This document shows positions 17,339-26,502 of a stretch of DNA of 64,000 bases, piece after piece. Position 1 is the first letter of the stretch, and each line of letters begins with the position of its first letter. Source of the stretch: Pseudomonas sp. C1C7. GTDB taxonomy: Bacteria; Pseudomonadota; Gammaproteobacteria; Pseudomonadales; Pseudomonadaceae. The notes beneath the pieces are model-generated. The model did not search any database, was not told the DNA's origin, and saw nothing but the letters and a program-made list of their open reading frames with translations. The stretch spans positions 17,334 through 81,333 of the forward strand of contig NZ_JABFMP010000032.1 in the NCBI RefSeq assembly GCF_013359595.1, written 5' to 3'. Made by a program: the position numbers and the translations under genes.

Positions 17339-17716
17339 TTACGAAGTGTTGCTACGGATACTCGACCCTTTCCCCTCCACGACCGCCAGAATCAAAGCCA
17401 CTGCGCGAACGCGATGAACGCCCCTTGAGCTTCGGCCAGCCAGGCGAAGGGTTGCACGGCGAGATCGAAGTGCGTGATGCGGCGCTCTGGCCAATGGTGG
17501 CCCGGACACCTCGGGGCTTGAGTTCACCACCACGCCGATCACCGATCCGTCGTGGATATCCAGCCCGCCTTTTTCGATCAGGAGGCGGTTCACCGCACTG
17601 TCGAAAAAGCTGTAGTAGACGACGTTGTGCACATGTCCATAGACGTCGTTGTCATGCCAGCGGGTGGCGATTTTCGTGAAGTGCCGGTAGCGGTTGCGCT
17701 GCCTCGGATCGCTCAT
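17339..17716 (-). pseudogene. Truncated hotdog-fold acyl-CoA thioesterase
   Basis: The ATG at 17716 overlaps the stop of the upstream alcohol dehydrogenase (TGATG). The first ~66 residues (MSDPRQRNRYRHFTKIATRW, WHDNDVYGHVHNVVYYSFFD, VIGVVVNSS) are a normal 4-hydroxybenzoyl-CoA-thioesterase-type N-terminus with the catalytic Asp region. After VVNSS the similarity stops and the frame continues as an Arg-rich tail to 17339. In a different frame of the same strand about 38 codons after the break read as ordinary protein (PGHHWPERRITHFDLAVQPF...) ending at a TGA. The gene therefore looks cut by a deletion that joined it to the end of another gene. The product is probably non-functional. Confidence 0.7.
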
Positions 17717-18879
17717 CAATACGCCGCCTCGTAGATCGCCAGGGCGTCTGCTTCGCTCACCTCGCGGGGATTGTTCACCAGCAGGCGCTGCTGTTGCATC
17801 GCGTCCGCAGCCAGTCGGGCCAGGCTGTCCCGGGTCACTGCGGTGTCGCGCAGGCGCGCCGGCAATCCGCAACGGGGACCCAGTTGCGCCAACTCGGCGA
17901 CGAACTGTTCGGCCTGGTCATGCCGGTCCCCTGCCTTCAAGCGCCGGCCAAGAATCAACGGTACCAACTCGGCGTAGTCCGCCGCCGCGACGGGCAGGTT
18001 GAATCGCAGGACGTGGGGCAGTACCAACGCATTGGCCAACCCGTGGGGAATGTGAAAATGTCCACCCAACGGATACGCCAGCGCATGCACCGCCGCCACC
18101 GGCGCGTTCGCGAACGCCTGGCCGGCAAGACAGGCACCGAGCAGCATCGCCTGGCGAGCCTCCAGATTGCTGCCCTCTTGCACCGCCTGGTCAAGGTTCC
18201 CGGACAGCAGCCGCAACGCCTCGCGGGCCAGCAGGCTCGACAGTGGATTGCGCTTGAGTTTGCTGGTGTAGGCCTCGATCGCATGCACCATGGCATCGAT
18301 TCCCGTCGCCGCGGTCACGGTCGGTGGCAGACCCAATGTGCATTCGGCGTCCAGCACCGCCAGATCCGGCAGCAGCAACGGCGAGACAACCCCCATCTTG
18401 GTAGTGTCGCCCGTGGTGACGATCGCGATCGGCGTGACCTCCGAACCGGTCCCTGCGGTGGTCGGCACCTGAATCAGCGGCAGGCGTCGACCGCGCGCAT
18501 TGTCGACACCATACAAATCGGTGATCGACTGCGCGCAATCGGGGCTGGCCAGCAGCGCGACCAGTTTGGCGACATCCATCGAACTGCCGCCACCGAAGCC
18601 CACGATCAGGTCCGCGCCGATATGTTGCGCGCGCTGCGCGGCTGCCAGCACGCACGCCTGGCTCGGGTCGGCCGCCACTTCGCTGAAAATCGCCACCGCG
18701 ACCCGGGCCTCGCCAAAACCCGGCAACACCTCATCCAGCAGTCCCAGGCGGGCGATTCCCGGGTCGGTCACGATCAATACACGCCGCGCTCCACGCTCAC
18801 GGCAAAGGCCGGCCAGGCGCCGGGCCGCGCCGGCTTCACAGAGAATCTGCGCGGTGGTAGCAAAGCTGAATGGCTGCAT
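17716..18879 (-). CDS. Iron-containing (group III) alcohol dehydrogenase
   Basis: A 387-residue NAD(P)-dependent dehydrogenase of the Fe-ADH family, with the expected length. GGGSSMDVAK is the nucleotide-binding loop, GTGSEVTPIAIVT the core signature, and HALAYPLGGHFHIPHGLANA provides the metal-binding histidines. AAGGAGGTG gives a strong ribosome binding site. It lies between an acyl-CoA dehydrogenase and a truncated thioesterase and probably oxidises or reduces an intermediate of that pathway (alcohol/aldehyde or hydroxyacid); the substrate is unknown. Confidence 0.9.
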   Translation of the reverse strand: MQPFSFATTAQILCEAGAARRLAGLCRERGARRVLIVTDPGIARLGLLDEVLPGFGEARVAVAIFSEVAADPSQACVLAAAQRAQHIGADLIVGFGGGSSMDVAKLVALLASPDCAQSITDLYGVDNARGRRLPLIQVPTTAGTGSEVTPIAIVTTGDTTKMGVVSPLLLPDLAVLDAECTLGLPPTVTAATGIDAMVHAIEAYTSKLKRNPLSSLLAREALRLLSGNLDQAVQEGSNLEARQAMLLGACLAGQAFANAPVAAVHALAYPLGGHFHIPHGLANALVLPHVLRFNLPVAAADYAELVPLILGRRLKAGDRHDQAEQFVAELAQLGPRCGLPARLRDTAVTRDSLARLAADAMQQQRLLVNNPREVSEADALAIYEAAY

Positions 18880-18914
18880 GGCAGCACCTCCTTATTGTTG
18901 TTTTGGGTCTGCGA

Positions 18915-20690
18915 TCAGCACGCGAAATCGCAGGCGGGCATGGCCATCAGGCAGTCCGCGCCGCCGAGCAGCGCCTCGCGATGCGCCGTGGCACGTGGCA
19001 GCACGCGGCGCCAGTAGAAATCGGCAGCGTGCAACTTGGCCTGATAAAAGGCTGTTTCACCGCTGCCGTTCGCCAACGCAGTGCTGGCTCGCAGCGCCGC
19101 CTGCAACCAGAAACCCGCCAGCAGGACATAGGCCGAGTAGGCGAGGAAATCCACCGAGACCGCACCGATTTCCTGCGGCTCTCGCTGGCAGGCCTCGATG
19201 ATGCCGCTGCCCAGCGCGCGCCACTCTTCGAGTCGCCGGTTGACCGCGACCGCCATCGCCTGCAGTTCGGCGTGAGCGCCGGCGGCATCGACGTGCCGAC
19301 CCAACTCATCGATCAGCGCGTTCAGCTCCGCGCCACCGTCGCCAATCAGTTTGCGGCGAACCAGATCCAGCGCCTGGATGCCATTGGTACCTTCATAGAG
19401 CTGGGTGATACGGCTATCGCGCATCAGTTGCTCCATGCCCCACTCGCGGATGTAGCCATGGCCGCCATACAGCTGCACGCCGAGGCTTGCCACTTCCTGG
19501 CCGACATCGGTGAAGAACGCCTTGACGATGGGAATCAGCAGCGCGGCGCGACGGGAGGCCACGCGCCGGGTCTCGGAATCCTGCGCCGCGTGTTCGAGGT
19601 CCAGTTGCCGCGCCGTGTAGATGCCCAGCATCCGACAGCCTTCGGTGAGGGTTTTCTGGGTGAGCAACATGCGCCGCACATCGGGATGGACGATGATCGG
19701 GTCAGCCGGTTTGTCCGGCGCCACGGCGCCGGTCAGCGAACGCGACTGCAAGCGTTCGCGGGCGTAGCTCAAGCCGCCCTGGAACGCCGCCTCGGCGATG
19801 CCCAATCCTTGCAGACCAACCTGGAAACGCGCGTCGTTCATCATGGTGAACATGCAGGCCAGTCCTTGATTCGCCTCGCCGACAAGCCAGCCTCGCGCAC
19901 CGTCGAAATTCATCACGCAGGTGGAAGCGCCCTTGATGCCCATCTTGTGCTCCAGCGCACCACAGCTCAGGGCATTTCGCTGACCATCGGGCAACACCTT
20001 GGGAACCAGGAACAGACTGATGCCCTTGACCCCGGCCGGTGCGTCGGGCAGACGGGCCAGCACCAGATGAACGATGTTGTCCGTCAGATCCTGCTCGCCG
20101 CCACTGATGAAAATCTTGCTGCCGGTGATCTCATGACTGCCATCGACATCGGCCTGCGCACGGGTGCGCAGCAGGGCCAGGTCGGTGCCGGCCTGGGGCT
20201 CGGTGAGGCACATGGTTCCGGTCCACTGGCCGCTGACCATTTTGCCCAGCCAGGCTTGCTTGAGCGCGTCGCTGCCATGGCGATGCAACGCCAGCACCGC
20301 GCCTTCGGTCAGCCCCGAATAGATCCGGAAGGACAACGACGCCGCCATCAGCATTTCATGGAAGCTGGCCGAGGCCATTTGCGGCAGACCCTGCCCTCCA
20401 TACTCCATTGGCCCAGTCATGCTCGCCCAGCCGTTGTCGACGTACTGACGATAGGCATCCTTGAAGCCATCCGGGGTGCGGACATTGCCATCCGACAGCA
20501 GACAGCCCTGTTCATCGCTGTTGCGGTTGAGCGGTGCGATCACTTCGCCGGCAAACCGCGCCGCTTCCTCGAGAATGCCATCGAGCGTATCGCGGTCCAG
20601 ATCAATACCCAGTTGTTCGCAGTGAGCCGAGACGTCGAACAGTTCGTGCAGGACGAATCGTACTTCTCGCAAGGGAGCCTGATAGTTCAT
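18915..20690 (-). CDS. Acyl-CoA dehydrogenase (long form, DmdC/FadE-like)
   Basis: A 591-residue flavoprotein that introduces an alpha-beta double bond in acyl-CoA. It has the N-terminal extension seen in the ~590-600-residue subgroup (MNYQAPLREVRFVLHELFDV). MCLTEPQAGTDLALLRTRA is the FAD/substrate segment, GSKIFISGGEQDLTDNIVHLVLAR follows, and LYEGTNGIQALDLVRRKL carries the catalytic Glu in the position used by this subgroup. Its ATG overlaps the 3-hydroxyacyl-CoA dehydrogenase stop by four bases. Substrate chain length or methylthio-acyl specificity cannot be read from the sequence. Confidence 0.93.
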   Translation of the reverse strand: MNYQAPLREVRFVLHELFDVSAHCEQLGIDLDRDTLDGILEEAARFAGEVIAPLNRNSDEQGCLLSDGNVRTPDGFKDAYRQYVDNGWASMTGPMEYGGQGLPQMASASFHEMLMAASLSFRIYSGLTEGAVLALHRHGSDALKQAWLGKMVSGQWTGTMCLTEPQAGTDLALLRTRAQADVDGSHEITGSKIFISGGEQDLTDNIVHLVLARLPDAPAGVKGISLFLVPKVLPDGQRNALSCGALEHKMGIKGASTCVMNFDGARGWLVGEANQGLACMFTMMNDARFQVGLQGLGIAEAAFQGGLSYARERLQSRSLTGAVAPDKPADPIIVHPDVRRMLLTQKTLTEGCRMLGIYTARQLDLEHAAQDSETRRVASRRAALLIPIVKAFFTDVGQEVASLGVQLYGGHGYIREWGMEQLMRDSRITQLYEGTNGIQALDLVRRKLIGDGGAELNALIDELGRHVDAAGAHAELQAMAVAVNRRLEEWRALGSGIIEACQREPQEIGAVSVDFLAYSAYVLLAGFWLQAALRASTALANGSGETAFYQAKLHAADFYWRRVLPRATAHREALLGGADCLMAMPACDFAC

Positions 20691-21925
20691 GCCAATACCT
20701 GCGCTACATCGCCCAAACGCTTGTCGCTGGCGATCAATTGATCAATGAGCGCTGCCGGGCGCCAGTGCTCGCCCAGCACCTCCTGCAAGCGCTTGAGGCG
20801 CACGCCGATAGTGTTCAGTCCTTGAGAATCCGCCCAGGCCATCGGCCCGCCGATGTCGGCGGGGAAACCGTAGCCATTGACCCAGACCTGATCGATGTCA
20901 TGACTGTTGGCAGCGATGCCCTCCTCCAGGATCTTTGCGCCCTCGTTGATCAGCGCGAGCAGGCAACGTTCGAGGATCTCCTGCGCGTCGATGGCACGGC
21001 GGCGATAGCCCAGGCCATGGGAGACCCCGAGCACCAGCGCATCGACCTGCGGATCATGCTCGGCCTTGCGACTGCCGGGGGCGTAACGGTAGTAACCCCG
21101 GCCGGTCTTCTGCCCCAGACGACCAAGGTCACACAAGGCATTGTCGACCTGCACCAAAGGTGACTCCATGCCCTGGCCGGCCAGTTGACGGGCGCGCCAC
21201 TCCAGATCGATGCCGACCACGTCATACATGCGAAACGGCCCCATGGCGAAACCGAATCGCTGCATCGCCTCGTCGACCTCATGCGGCAACGCGCCTTCGA
21301 GCAGTAGCTTGCGCGCTTCGGCGACGTAGCTGCGCAGCATGCGGTTGCCGATGAAGCCCGGGCAGTTGCCGGCGATCACCGCCACCTTGCCGATGCGCTG
21401 GCCCAGGTTCTGCGCCGCTTGCAGCACCGCGCCGTCGGTGTGCTTGCCGCGCACGATTTCCAGCAGCTTCATGATGTGCGCCGGGCTGAAAAAGTGCAGG
21501 CCCAGAACCTGCGGCGCACGGCCAGTCACGGCGGCGATGCTGTCGATATCCAGTGCCGAGGTGTTGCTGGCCAGAATCGCCTGCGGCTTCAGATGGGCGT
21601 CCAGTTCACGGAAGATTGCCTGTTTGATTTCCAGGTTTTCGTACACCGCCTCGATCACCAGGTCGGCGTCCGCCAGGCTGGCGTAATCGGCCACGGCCCT
21701 TACCCGACGCAGATTGTCGTCAGCCTGGCCTTGGGTAATGCGTTGTTTATCGACTTGCTGCGCCCAGGTCTGCTCGATCATGGTCAGGCCCGCGTCGAGG
21801 GTGGCGGCATTGTTTTCCAGCCACAACACCGACAACCCGGCACTGGCCAGGCAGACAACGATGCCCCGGCCCATGGTGCCGGCACCGATGACGGCGACCT
21901 GCCGGATATCAAAAGAGTTACTCAC
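20687..21925 (-). CDS. 3-hydroxyacyl-CoA dehydrogenase
   Basis: A 412-residue stand-alone NAD-dependent enzyme equivalent to the dehydrogenase half of FadB/FadJ, without a hydratase domain. VAVIGAGTMGRGI is the Rossmann loop; LASNTSALDI, LGLHFFSPAHIMKLLEIV (catalytic His) and NCPGFIGNRML are family signatures. A second C-terminal 3HCDH domain starts near GYGFPADIGGPM. I place the start at GTG 21925 (VSNSFDIRQ), preceded by AGCAGGAGCG; the upstream ATG would add 16 unlikely residues. First gene of the operon, divergent from the LysR gene. Confidence 0.92.
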   Translation of the reverse strand: MSNSFDIRQVAVIGAGTMGRGIVVCLASAGLSVLWLENNAATLDAGLTMIEQTWAQQVDKQRITQGQADDNLRRVRAVADYASLADADLVIEAVYENLEIKQAIFRELDAHLKPQAILASNTSALDIDSIAAVTGRAPQVLGLHFFSPAHIMKLLEIVRGKHTDGAVLQAAQNLGQRIGKVAVIAGNCPGFIGNRMLRSYVAEARKLLLEGALPHEVDEAMQRFGFAMGPFRMYDVVGIDLEWRARQLAGQGMESPLVQVDNALCDLGRLGQKTGRGYYRYAPGSRKAEHDPQVDALVLGVSHGLGYRRRAIDAQEILERCLLALINEGAKILEEGIAANSHDIDQVWVNGYGFPADIGGPMAWADSQGLNTIGVRLKRLQEVLGEHWRPAALIDQLIASDKRLGDVAQVLA

Positions 21926-22031
21926 GCGCGGCGCTCCTGCTTTTGTTTTTATGAAAAAAGAAACAGCCGTCACCCTAAGCAGGCATCAAGTATTTTTGAA
22001 ATTTCATTTTCATATGCCATATATTGCCGGC

Positions 22032-22961
22032 ATGAATACATTGAACTTCGATCTGAATCTGCTGCGGGTCTTCGACATGTTGCTGCGCGAGCAGAATGTC
22101 TCCCGGGCAGCGGAGCGTCTGGCACTGACGCAGCCAACCGTCAGCAATGCCCTGGCGCGCTTGCGTGATCAACTGGGCGATCCGCTGCTGGTGCGCGTCG
22201 GAAGGCGCATGCGCCCCACTCCCCGGGCCCTGGCACTGGAAGGACCGATCCGCGCGGCCTTGCAGCAGATTGAGCAGACACTGGTCATCGGCGATGCCTT
22301 CGAACCGCAACACAGCCAGCGCCAGCTACGGATCGCCGTCACCGACTTCGTTGAACAGATGTGCATGTCGCCCTTGTTGGCGCTTGTGCAGGTGCAAGCG
22401 CCCTTGCTGCGCATCGATGTCGCCCACCTGACACCAGACCTGCCCGCCGAGGCACTGGATCGCGGCGAACTGGATCTGGTATTGGGCCGTTTCGATGAGG
22501 TGCCTGCTCGCTTCAGCCGGCATCTGTGGCGCCGCGAGACGTTGCGGGTCGCGTTGCGTCGGGGCCATCCGGAAACAGGCAACGGTCTACCCCTGGACAC
22601 GTTCCTGCGAATGCGCCACCTGTGGGTGCATGGCGGTCAGACCCGGGGCATGGTCGATCAATGGCTGGCCGAGCAGAATCTCGCGCGGCAAATCGTCTAC
22701 ACCACCCCCAACTACCTGCAGGCCGCACATCTGGTGGCGGCCACGGACCTGTGCGCCGTGCTGCCGACGACACTGGCGCAACACTTCGCCACGCTGCTGC
22801 CCCTAGAGTTGTATGAATTGCCTTTTGCGCTGGAGCCTTTCGAGCTGGAACTGGTGCACCTGACCCATCGTCAGCACGACCCTGCACTGGCGTGGCTGGT
22901 GGATCGGATCATGACGATGAACAGCGAAAATCGAGTGCTGGATGAACTTGATCCGCCCTGA
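22032..22961 (+). CDS. LysR-type transcriptional regulator
   Basis: A 309-residue LysR protein. The N-terminal winged HTH reads LNLLRVFDMLLREQNVSRAA followed by ERLALTQPTVSNALARLRDQ, and the rest is the effector-binding domain. Divergent from the 3-hydroxyacyl-CoA dehydrogenase operon with about 106 bases between starts, so it is the likely regulator. TGAAATTTCA (21997-22006) and ATGCC/GGCAT half-sites in that gap are candidate binding sites. The effector is probably a CoA-pathway substrate (inference). Confidence 0.92.
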   Translation: MNTLNFDLNLLRVFDMLLREQNVSRAAERLALTQPTVSNALARLRDQLGDPLLVRVGRRMRPTPRALALEGPIRAALQQIEQTLVIGDAFEPQHSQRQLRIAVTDFVEQMCMSPLLALVQVQAPLLRIDVAHLTPDLPAEALDRGELDLVLGRFDEVPARFSRHLWRRETLRVALRRGHPETGNGLPLDTFLRMRHLWVHGGQTRGMVDQWLAEQNLARQIVYTTPNYLQAAHLVAATDLCAVLPTTLAQHFATLLPLELYELPFALEPFELELVHLTHRQHDPALAWLVDRIMTMNSENRVLDELDPP

Positions 22962-22980
22962 GTCCGTGTTGACCTGAAAA

Positions 22981-23061
22981 GATCGCAGCCTGCGGCAGCT
23001 CCTACATGGGAATGCATTCACCTGTAGGAGCTGGCTTATTCCTGGACAGCTGGCTGCGATC
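22981..23061. repeat. REP-like inverted repeat (GATCGCAGCC type)
   Basis: GATCGCAGCC at the left end and GGCTGCGATC at the right end enclose CTCCTACA/TGTAGGAG copies. It lies between the convergent LysR and MFS genes. Confidence 0.7.
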
Positions 23062-23073
23062 GTTTTGCGGCAG

Positions 23074-24408
23074 TTAATGCACCGCCACCGCCTCCCCCTC
23101 CGCAACATCAGCCTGAACACGAATAATCAAAAGCCCCGCCGCCGCAATCACCAGCGGCACAACGAGCGCCGAGTAATACCCCGCCGGTCCGCCGTGCTCG
23201 AGAAACCAGCCACCGCTCGCCGATCCGATAATCGCGCCAACCCGACCCAGCGCAATCGCCCAGCCGGTCGCCGTTGCGCGCAACGCCGTGGGGTACGCCT
23301 GGGCAACCATGTAATTCAGGACGATTTGCTGCCCTCCGATCCCCAGCCCTGCCAAACCGGCAAGAACGAAAACCAACGCCCAGTTTGTACCGCTGTTCGC
23401 CAGCCCCACGCACAGGGCAATGCCGAAAACGAACAAGGCCAGCAACAACAGGCGAACGTTGATTTTCGGCAGGATGATCGACAGTGGAATGGCGCAGACC
23501 ACGAACACCGCATTGACCGCAACGGTGCCCATCGGCGCCTGCTCCGCCGGCAGGCCGGTGGCCTTGAGAACGGTGGGCAGCCAGGACAGGAACATGAACC
23601 ACGCCACCCAGTTGAACAGGTAGATGGTCCATATCCCCAAGGTATTGCGAGCCAGGCCGCCAGCAAACAAGGAGGACACGCGGGTTTTCACATCCAGCTC
23701 CGGAACGCTGAAAGTGCTACCGGCATCGAGGGGTTTATCAGTGATCCGCGCGACGATTTTTCCGACCTTTTCAAGGCTGGAGTCCGTCCGTTGCCGGGTC
23801 AGGAAATACAGCGATTCAGGCAAGGCGAAGATCAGCACCACCATCAGCAACAGCGGCACGATTCCGCCGACCGCGAAGATGCCTTCCCAACCGATCAAGG
23901 GCAGCATCCGGGCGGCCAGCAGCCCGCCAAGGATGGCGCCGGCGGGTAATCCGAGCAGCACGGTGGTCATGATCGTGCCGCGATGCCGGGCCGAGCCATA
24001 CTCCGCCGCCAGCGACAGCACGACGGGCGTTGCCCCGCCCATGCCGAGCCCGGCGATGAATCGCAGGACCAGGATCTGATCCGTGGTCTGGGCAAATGCT
24101 GTGGCGAGCGAAGCCACGGCGAACAACGCAACCGAACCGATGATCGTCGGTCGCCGACCGAACTTGTCACCCATCAACCCCAGGATCATCGCCCCCAGCA
24201 CCATGCCGACAATGCCCGCCGTCAGGATCGGCGCCAAAGCGCCCGCCCCCAGCCCGAATGCCTGGGTGATCGAAGGGCCGGTGAAGGCGATGGCTTGTGT
24301 GTCGAAGCCGTCGAGAATGGCGACGAAAAAACAGAGGGCGAACACACGCCACTGAAAAGTGCTGACTCGCGCGTTATCGATCAACTCGGGAATTGAATGA
24401 GTGCTCAT
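23074..24408 (-). CDS. MFS transporter, aromatic acid:H+ symporter family
   Basis: A 444-residue, 12-helix major facilitator protein. The DGFDTQAIAFTGP motif in helix 1 is characteristic of the PcaK/BenK/MhpT aromatic-acid symporter family. GLMGDKFGRRP between helices 2 and 3 and PESLYFLTRQ after helix 6 are further MFS signatures. It probably imports an aromatic carboxylate. Single gene between two repeat hairpins; no adjacent catabolic gene indicates the substrate, though the pch operon elsewhere in the window yields hydroxybenzoates. Confidence 0.9.
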   Translation of the reverse strand: MSTHSIPELIDNARVSTFQWRVFALCFFVAILDGFDTQAIAFTGPSITQAFGLGAGALAPILTAGIVGMVLGAMILGLMGDKFGRRPTIIGSVALFAVASLATAFAQTTDQILVLRFIAGLGMGGATPVVLSLAAEYGSARHRGTIMTTVLLGLPAGAILGGLLAARMLPLIGWEGIFAVGGIVPLLLMVVLIFALPESLYFLTRQRTDSSLEKVGKIVARITDKPLDAGSTFSVPELDVKTRVSSLFAGGLARNTLGIWTIYLFNWVAWFMFLSWLPTVLKATGLPAEQAPMGTVAVNAVFVVCAIPLSIILPKINVRLLLLALFVFGIALCVGLANSGTNWALVFVLAGLAGLGIGGQQIVLNYMVAQAYPTALRATATGWAIALGRVGAIIGSASGGWFLEHGGPAGYYSALVVPLVIAAAGLLIIRVQADVAEGEAVAVH

Positions 24409-24542
24409 GGCTGCTCCGATCCATCAGACGATTTTTGTAATTTTCGGGCGCAGGAAAACCTGCCGGAGCACAGGCTAAGGGTGGGCCTCTGTCAGCGTCT
24501 AATATCGTTTGGGTGGTTTTTGATACCTGAGGGGTATGGTTT

Positions 24543-24617
24543 GAAAAGATCGCAGCCTTCAACCACTACAGGGGAACGCATTCCAATGTAGGAGCTGCCG
24601 AAGGCTGCGATCTTTTC
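24543..24617. repeat. REP-like inverted repeat with perfect 18-bp arms
   Basis: GAAAAGATCGCAGCCTTC (24543-24560) and its exact reverse complement (24600-24617) enclose a TGTAGGAGCTGCC copy. Located between the MFS start region and the modE remnant. Confidence 0.8.
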
Positions 24618-24634
24618 GAGGCCTGCAAATCAAA

Positions 24635-24916
24635 TCACGCCGGCACACCCAAAATGATGTGCGACGCCTTGATCACCGCCGTAGCACTCACACCCGGTTT
24701 CAACCCCAACTCCGCCACGGCATCACGGGTCACGATCGAATAGACCTTCGACCCACCGGCCAACTCGATGACCACCTCGGCATTGACCGCCCCGTCATTG
24801 ACGCTCAGCACCTTGCCGCTCAGGCAATTGCGTGCGCAGAGGCGGATGTCGCTGGACTCGGTCATCAGCATGACCCACGGCGCCTTGATCAGGGCGATGG
24901 CTTCCTTGGAACAACC
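24635..24916 (-). pseudogene. modE: 3' remnant of molybdate regulator modE (TOBE/Mop domain)
   Basis: The open frame after a TAG at 24917-24919 reads GCSKEAIALIKAPWVMLMTE, then CARNCLSGKV and VIELAGGSKVYSIVTRDAVAELGLKPGVSATAVIKASHIILGVPA. This matches the layout of the end of ModE: the last strand of the first Mop domain (KE..LLKAPWV in E. coli) followed by the whole second Mop domain. The N-terminal HTH and most of the first Mop domain are absent; upstream sequence belongs to the M24 peptidase. An ATG at 24871 could still yield a 78-residue single-Mop molybdate-binding protein, with no convincing ribosome binding site. I read it as a truncated gene. Confidence 0.7.
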
Positions 24917-24951
24917 CTAGACCGTCCCCCACAAGCCATCCGACATTCCGA

Positions 24952-25617
24952 TCAGATGAGCAGATCCTCGTAAAACGCACCGAACGGCCGCTCGGGATGG
25001 GCGAGCTGGATTTCCAGAATCCACAGGCCGTTGTTCGGGTACTGATCCAGGTCGCCAAGGTCACCGCCGCGATAAATTGCATGAGGAAAGTCGCTGACCC
25101 GATGGCCCTTGATGTCGAGGTTGAGCTTCCAGCCCATGGCGTTTGCCTGGGCGGCGGCGAAATCGTATAGCGCCACGCCGCAGACCCGCTCGCTGCGCCA
25201 GAAGCGCTCGACGCGGTCGAACAGTTCCTTGGCCGCCGCGGCACAGGCGGCCATTTGCGGGTCGGAGCCGGTGGTGAAGGTTGCCCCGGCATCCCCTTCG
25301 TGCCCCTGCCAGACCACACCCATGTCGATGAAGAAAATGTCGTCTTCACCCAGCACGGGATCGCCCTCGGAGCGCTGCTTGAAGGTCTTGAGGGTATTGG
25401 CGCCGAAACGCACCAGCAGCGGGTGCCAGATACGGTCCATGCCCAGTTCCGCCAGGATCTCCTTGGCGCGCAGCTGCGCTTCGGATTCGTGCATGCCGGG
25501 CGTGATGACGGCGGCAATGCGCTCGATGGCCTTCCAGGTCATCTGCTGGGCGTAACGCATGGTTTCCAGCTGGTAATGCTCGCCGACTGCTTCTTTGTTT
25601 TTCAGGACCGTATTCAT
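24952..25617 (-). CDS. M24-family metallopeptidase (aminopeptidase P/creatinase fold)
   Basis: A 221-residue pita-bread-fold protein consisting of the catalytic domain only. Metal ligands are recognisable: two Asp in FIDMGVVWQGHEGDAGATF, His in DIKGHRVSDFPH and Glu in WILEIQL. M24 members cleave X-Pro peptides or, as in creatinase, C-N bonds, so a peptidase or small-molecule hydrolase are both possible. Two adjacent ATGs (25620, 25617) follow AAGGGAAGGA; I use the second. Divergent from the TetR gene, its probable regulator. Confidence 0.85.
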   Translation of the reverse strand: MNTVLKNKEAVGEHYQLETMRYAQQMTWKAIERIAAVITPGMHESEAQLRAKEILAELGMDRIWHPLLVRFGANTLKTFKQRSEGDPVLGEDDIFFIDMGVVWQGHEGDAGATFTTGSDPQMAACAAAAKELFDRVERFWRSERVCGVALYDFAAAQANAMGWKLNLDIKGHRVSDFPHAIYRGGDLGDLDQYPNNGLWILEIQLAHPERPFGAFYEDLLI

Positions 25618-25662
25618 CATTCCTTCCCTTGGTAAGAAAGCGCAGGCCACGCGCTATATATT

Positions 25663-25690
25663 TTTGTATATTGCGATACTCAATTACAAA
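25663..25690. promoter_or_regulatory. Inverted repeat in the M24/TetR intergenic region
   Basis: TTTGTA (25663-25668) and TACAAA (25685-25690) are separated by 16 bases in an AT-rich stretch between divergent starts. This is a plausible TetR operator, unproven. Confidence 0.35.
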
Positions 25691-25721
25691 GATAAAGCCG
25701 TGAGCCAGGCTTGAACCCGAC

Positions 25722-26405
25722 ATGATGAACATTTCCAGCACCCAAATCGGCGATCCCTCCAGCGCGCTGGACCAGTTCCTGAAGAAGCCCAGCATCCGCC
25801 AGAAAAACCATCTGCGGATCCTCAAGGCTGCCAGCGAAGAGTTTTCAGTGTCCGGCTTCGACGCCACCCAGACCCGCGACATCGCGGCGCGCGCGGGGAT
25901 TCCCAAGGCCAACCTCTATTACTACTTCCAGACCAAGGAAAACCTCTACGCCCACGTGCTGCTGAGTTTCGTCGGGCCGCTGCTCAAGGCTTCGGCGGCG
26001 CTCAGGGAAAGCGACGACCCGGCGGTGGGCCTGAAGGCCTACATCAAGGCGCGGATCCGGATCATTCAGGAGAACCCGCTCAGCTCGAAGGTCTTCAGCC
26101 ACGAACTGTTGTTCGGCGGCAAGCACCTGCCCGACAAGTACAAGGACCTGCTGCACGAAGAGGCCCAGCGCAACATCGATCACCTGCGCGGCTGGATCGA
26201 CCGCGGCCTGATCGCACCAGCGGATCCTGAACACCTGATGCTGTTCATCTGGTCGGCGACCCGGACCTATACCAATCTGGGGTGGCAGATGTCGCTGATC
26301 CGGGGGGCGGAGAAGCCGGATGATGCGGACTATGAGCGTGCGGCGGGGACGATTACGCGGATGGTGTTGGGTGGGGTTGTGCAGAATATCGGTGTGCCGT
26401 TTTAA
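25722..26405 (+). CDS. TetR-family transcriptional regulator (RutR-like)
   Basis: A 227-residue repressor. The HTH lies at about residues 30-75 (AASEEFSVSGFDATQTRDIA followed by ARAGIPKANLYYYFQTKENLY). The C-terminal part, with RIIQENPLSSKVFSHELLFGG, resembles the RutR/YcdC ligand domain, whose members sense pyrimidine-type ligands. Divergent from the M24 hydrolase 100 bases away, so that gene is the likely target. ATG ATG at 25722/25725 leaves one residue of uncertainty. Confidence 0.9.
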   Translation: MMNISSTQIGDPSSALDQFLKKPSIRQKNHLRILKAASEEFSVSGFDATQTRDIAARAGIPKANLYYYFQTKENLYAHVLLSFVGPLLKASAALRESDDPAVGLKAYIKARIRIIQENPLSSKVFSHELLFGGKHLPDKYKDLLHEEAQRNIDHLRGWIDRGLIAPADPEHLMLFIWSATRTYTNLGWQMSLIRGAEKPDDADYERAAGTITRMVLGGVVQNIGVPF

Positions 26406-26452
26406 GGCTGCGATCTTTTATGAGGCTCCACACATCAGGCCCGGCTTGCAAA

Positions 26453-26472
26453 TTACATTAGCGCTAATGTAA
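26453..26472. promoter_or_regulatory. Perfect 20-bp palindrome, candidate MarR operator
   Basis: TTACATTAGCGCTAATGTAA is its own reverse complement over all 20 bases. It lies 30 bases upstream of the MarR start codon, where an autoregulatory operator is expected. Confidence 0.75.
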
Positions 26473-26502
26473 CTTCCCCTCCACGCCTTGTGGAGTAACC
26501 CC

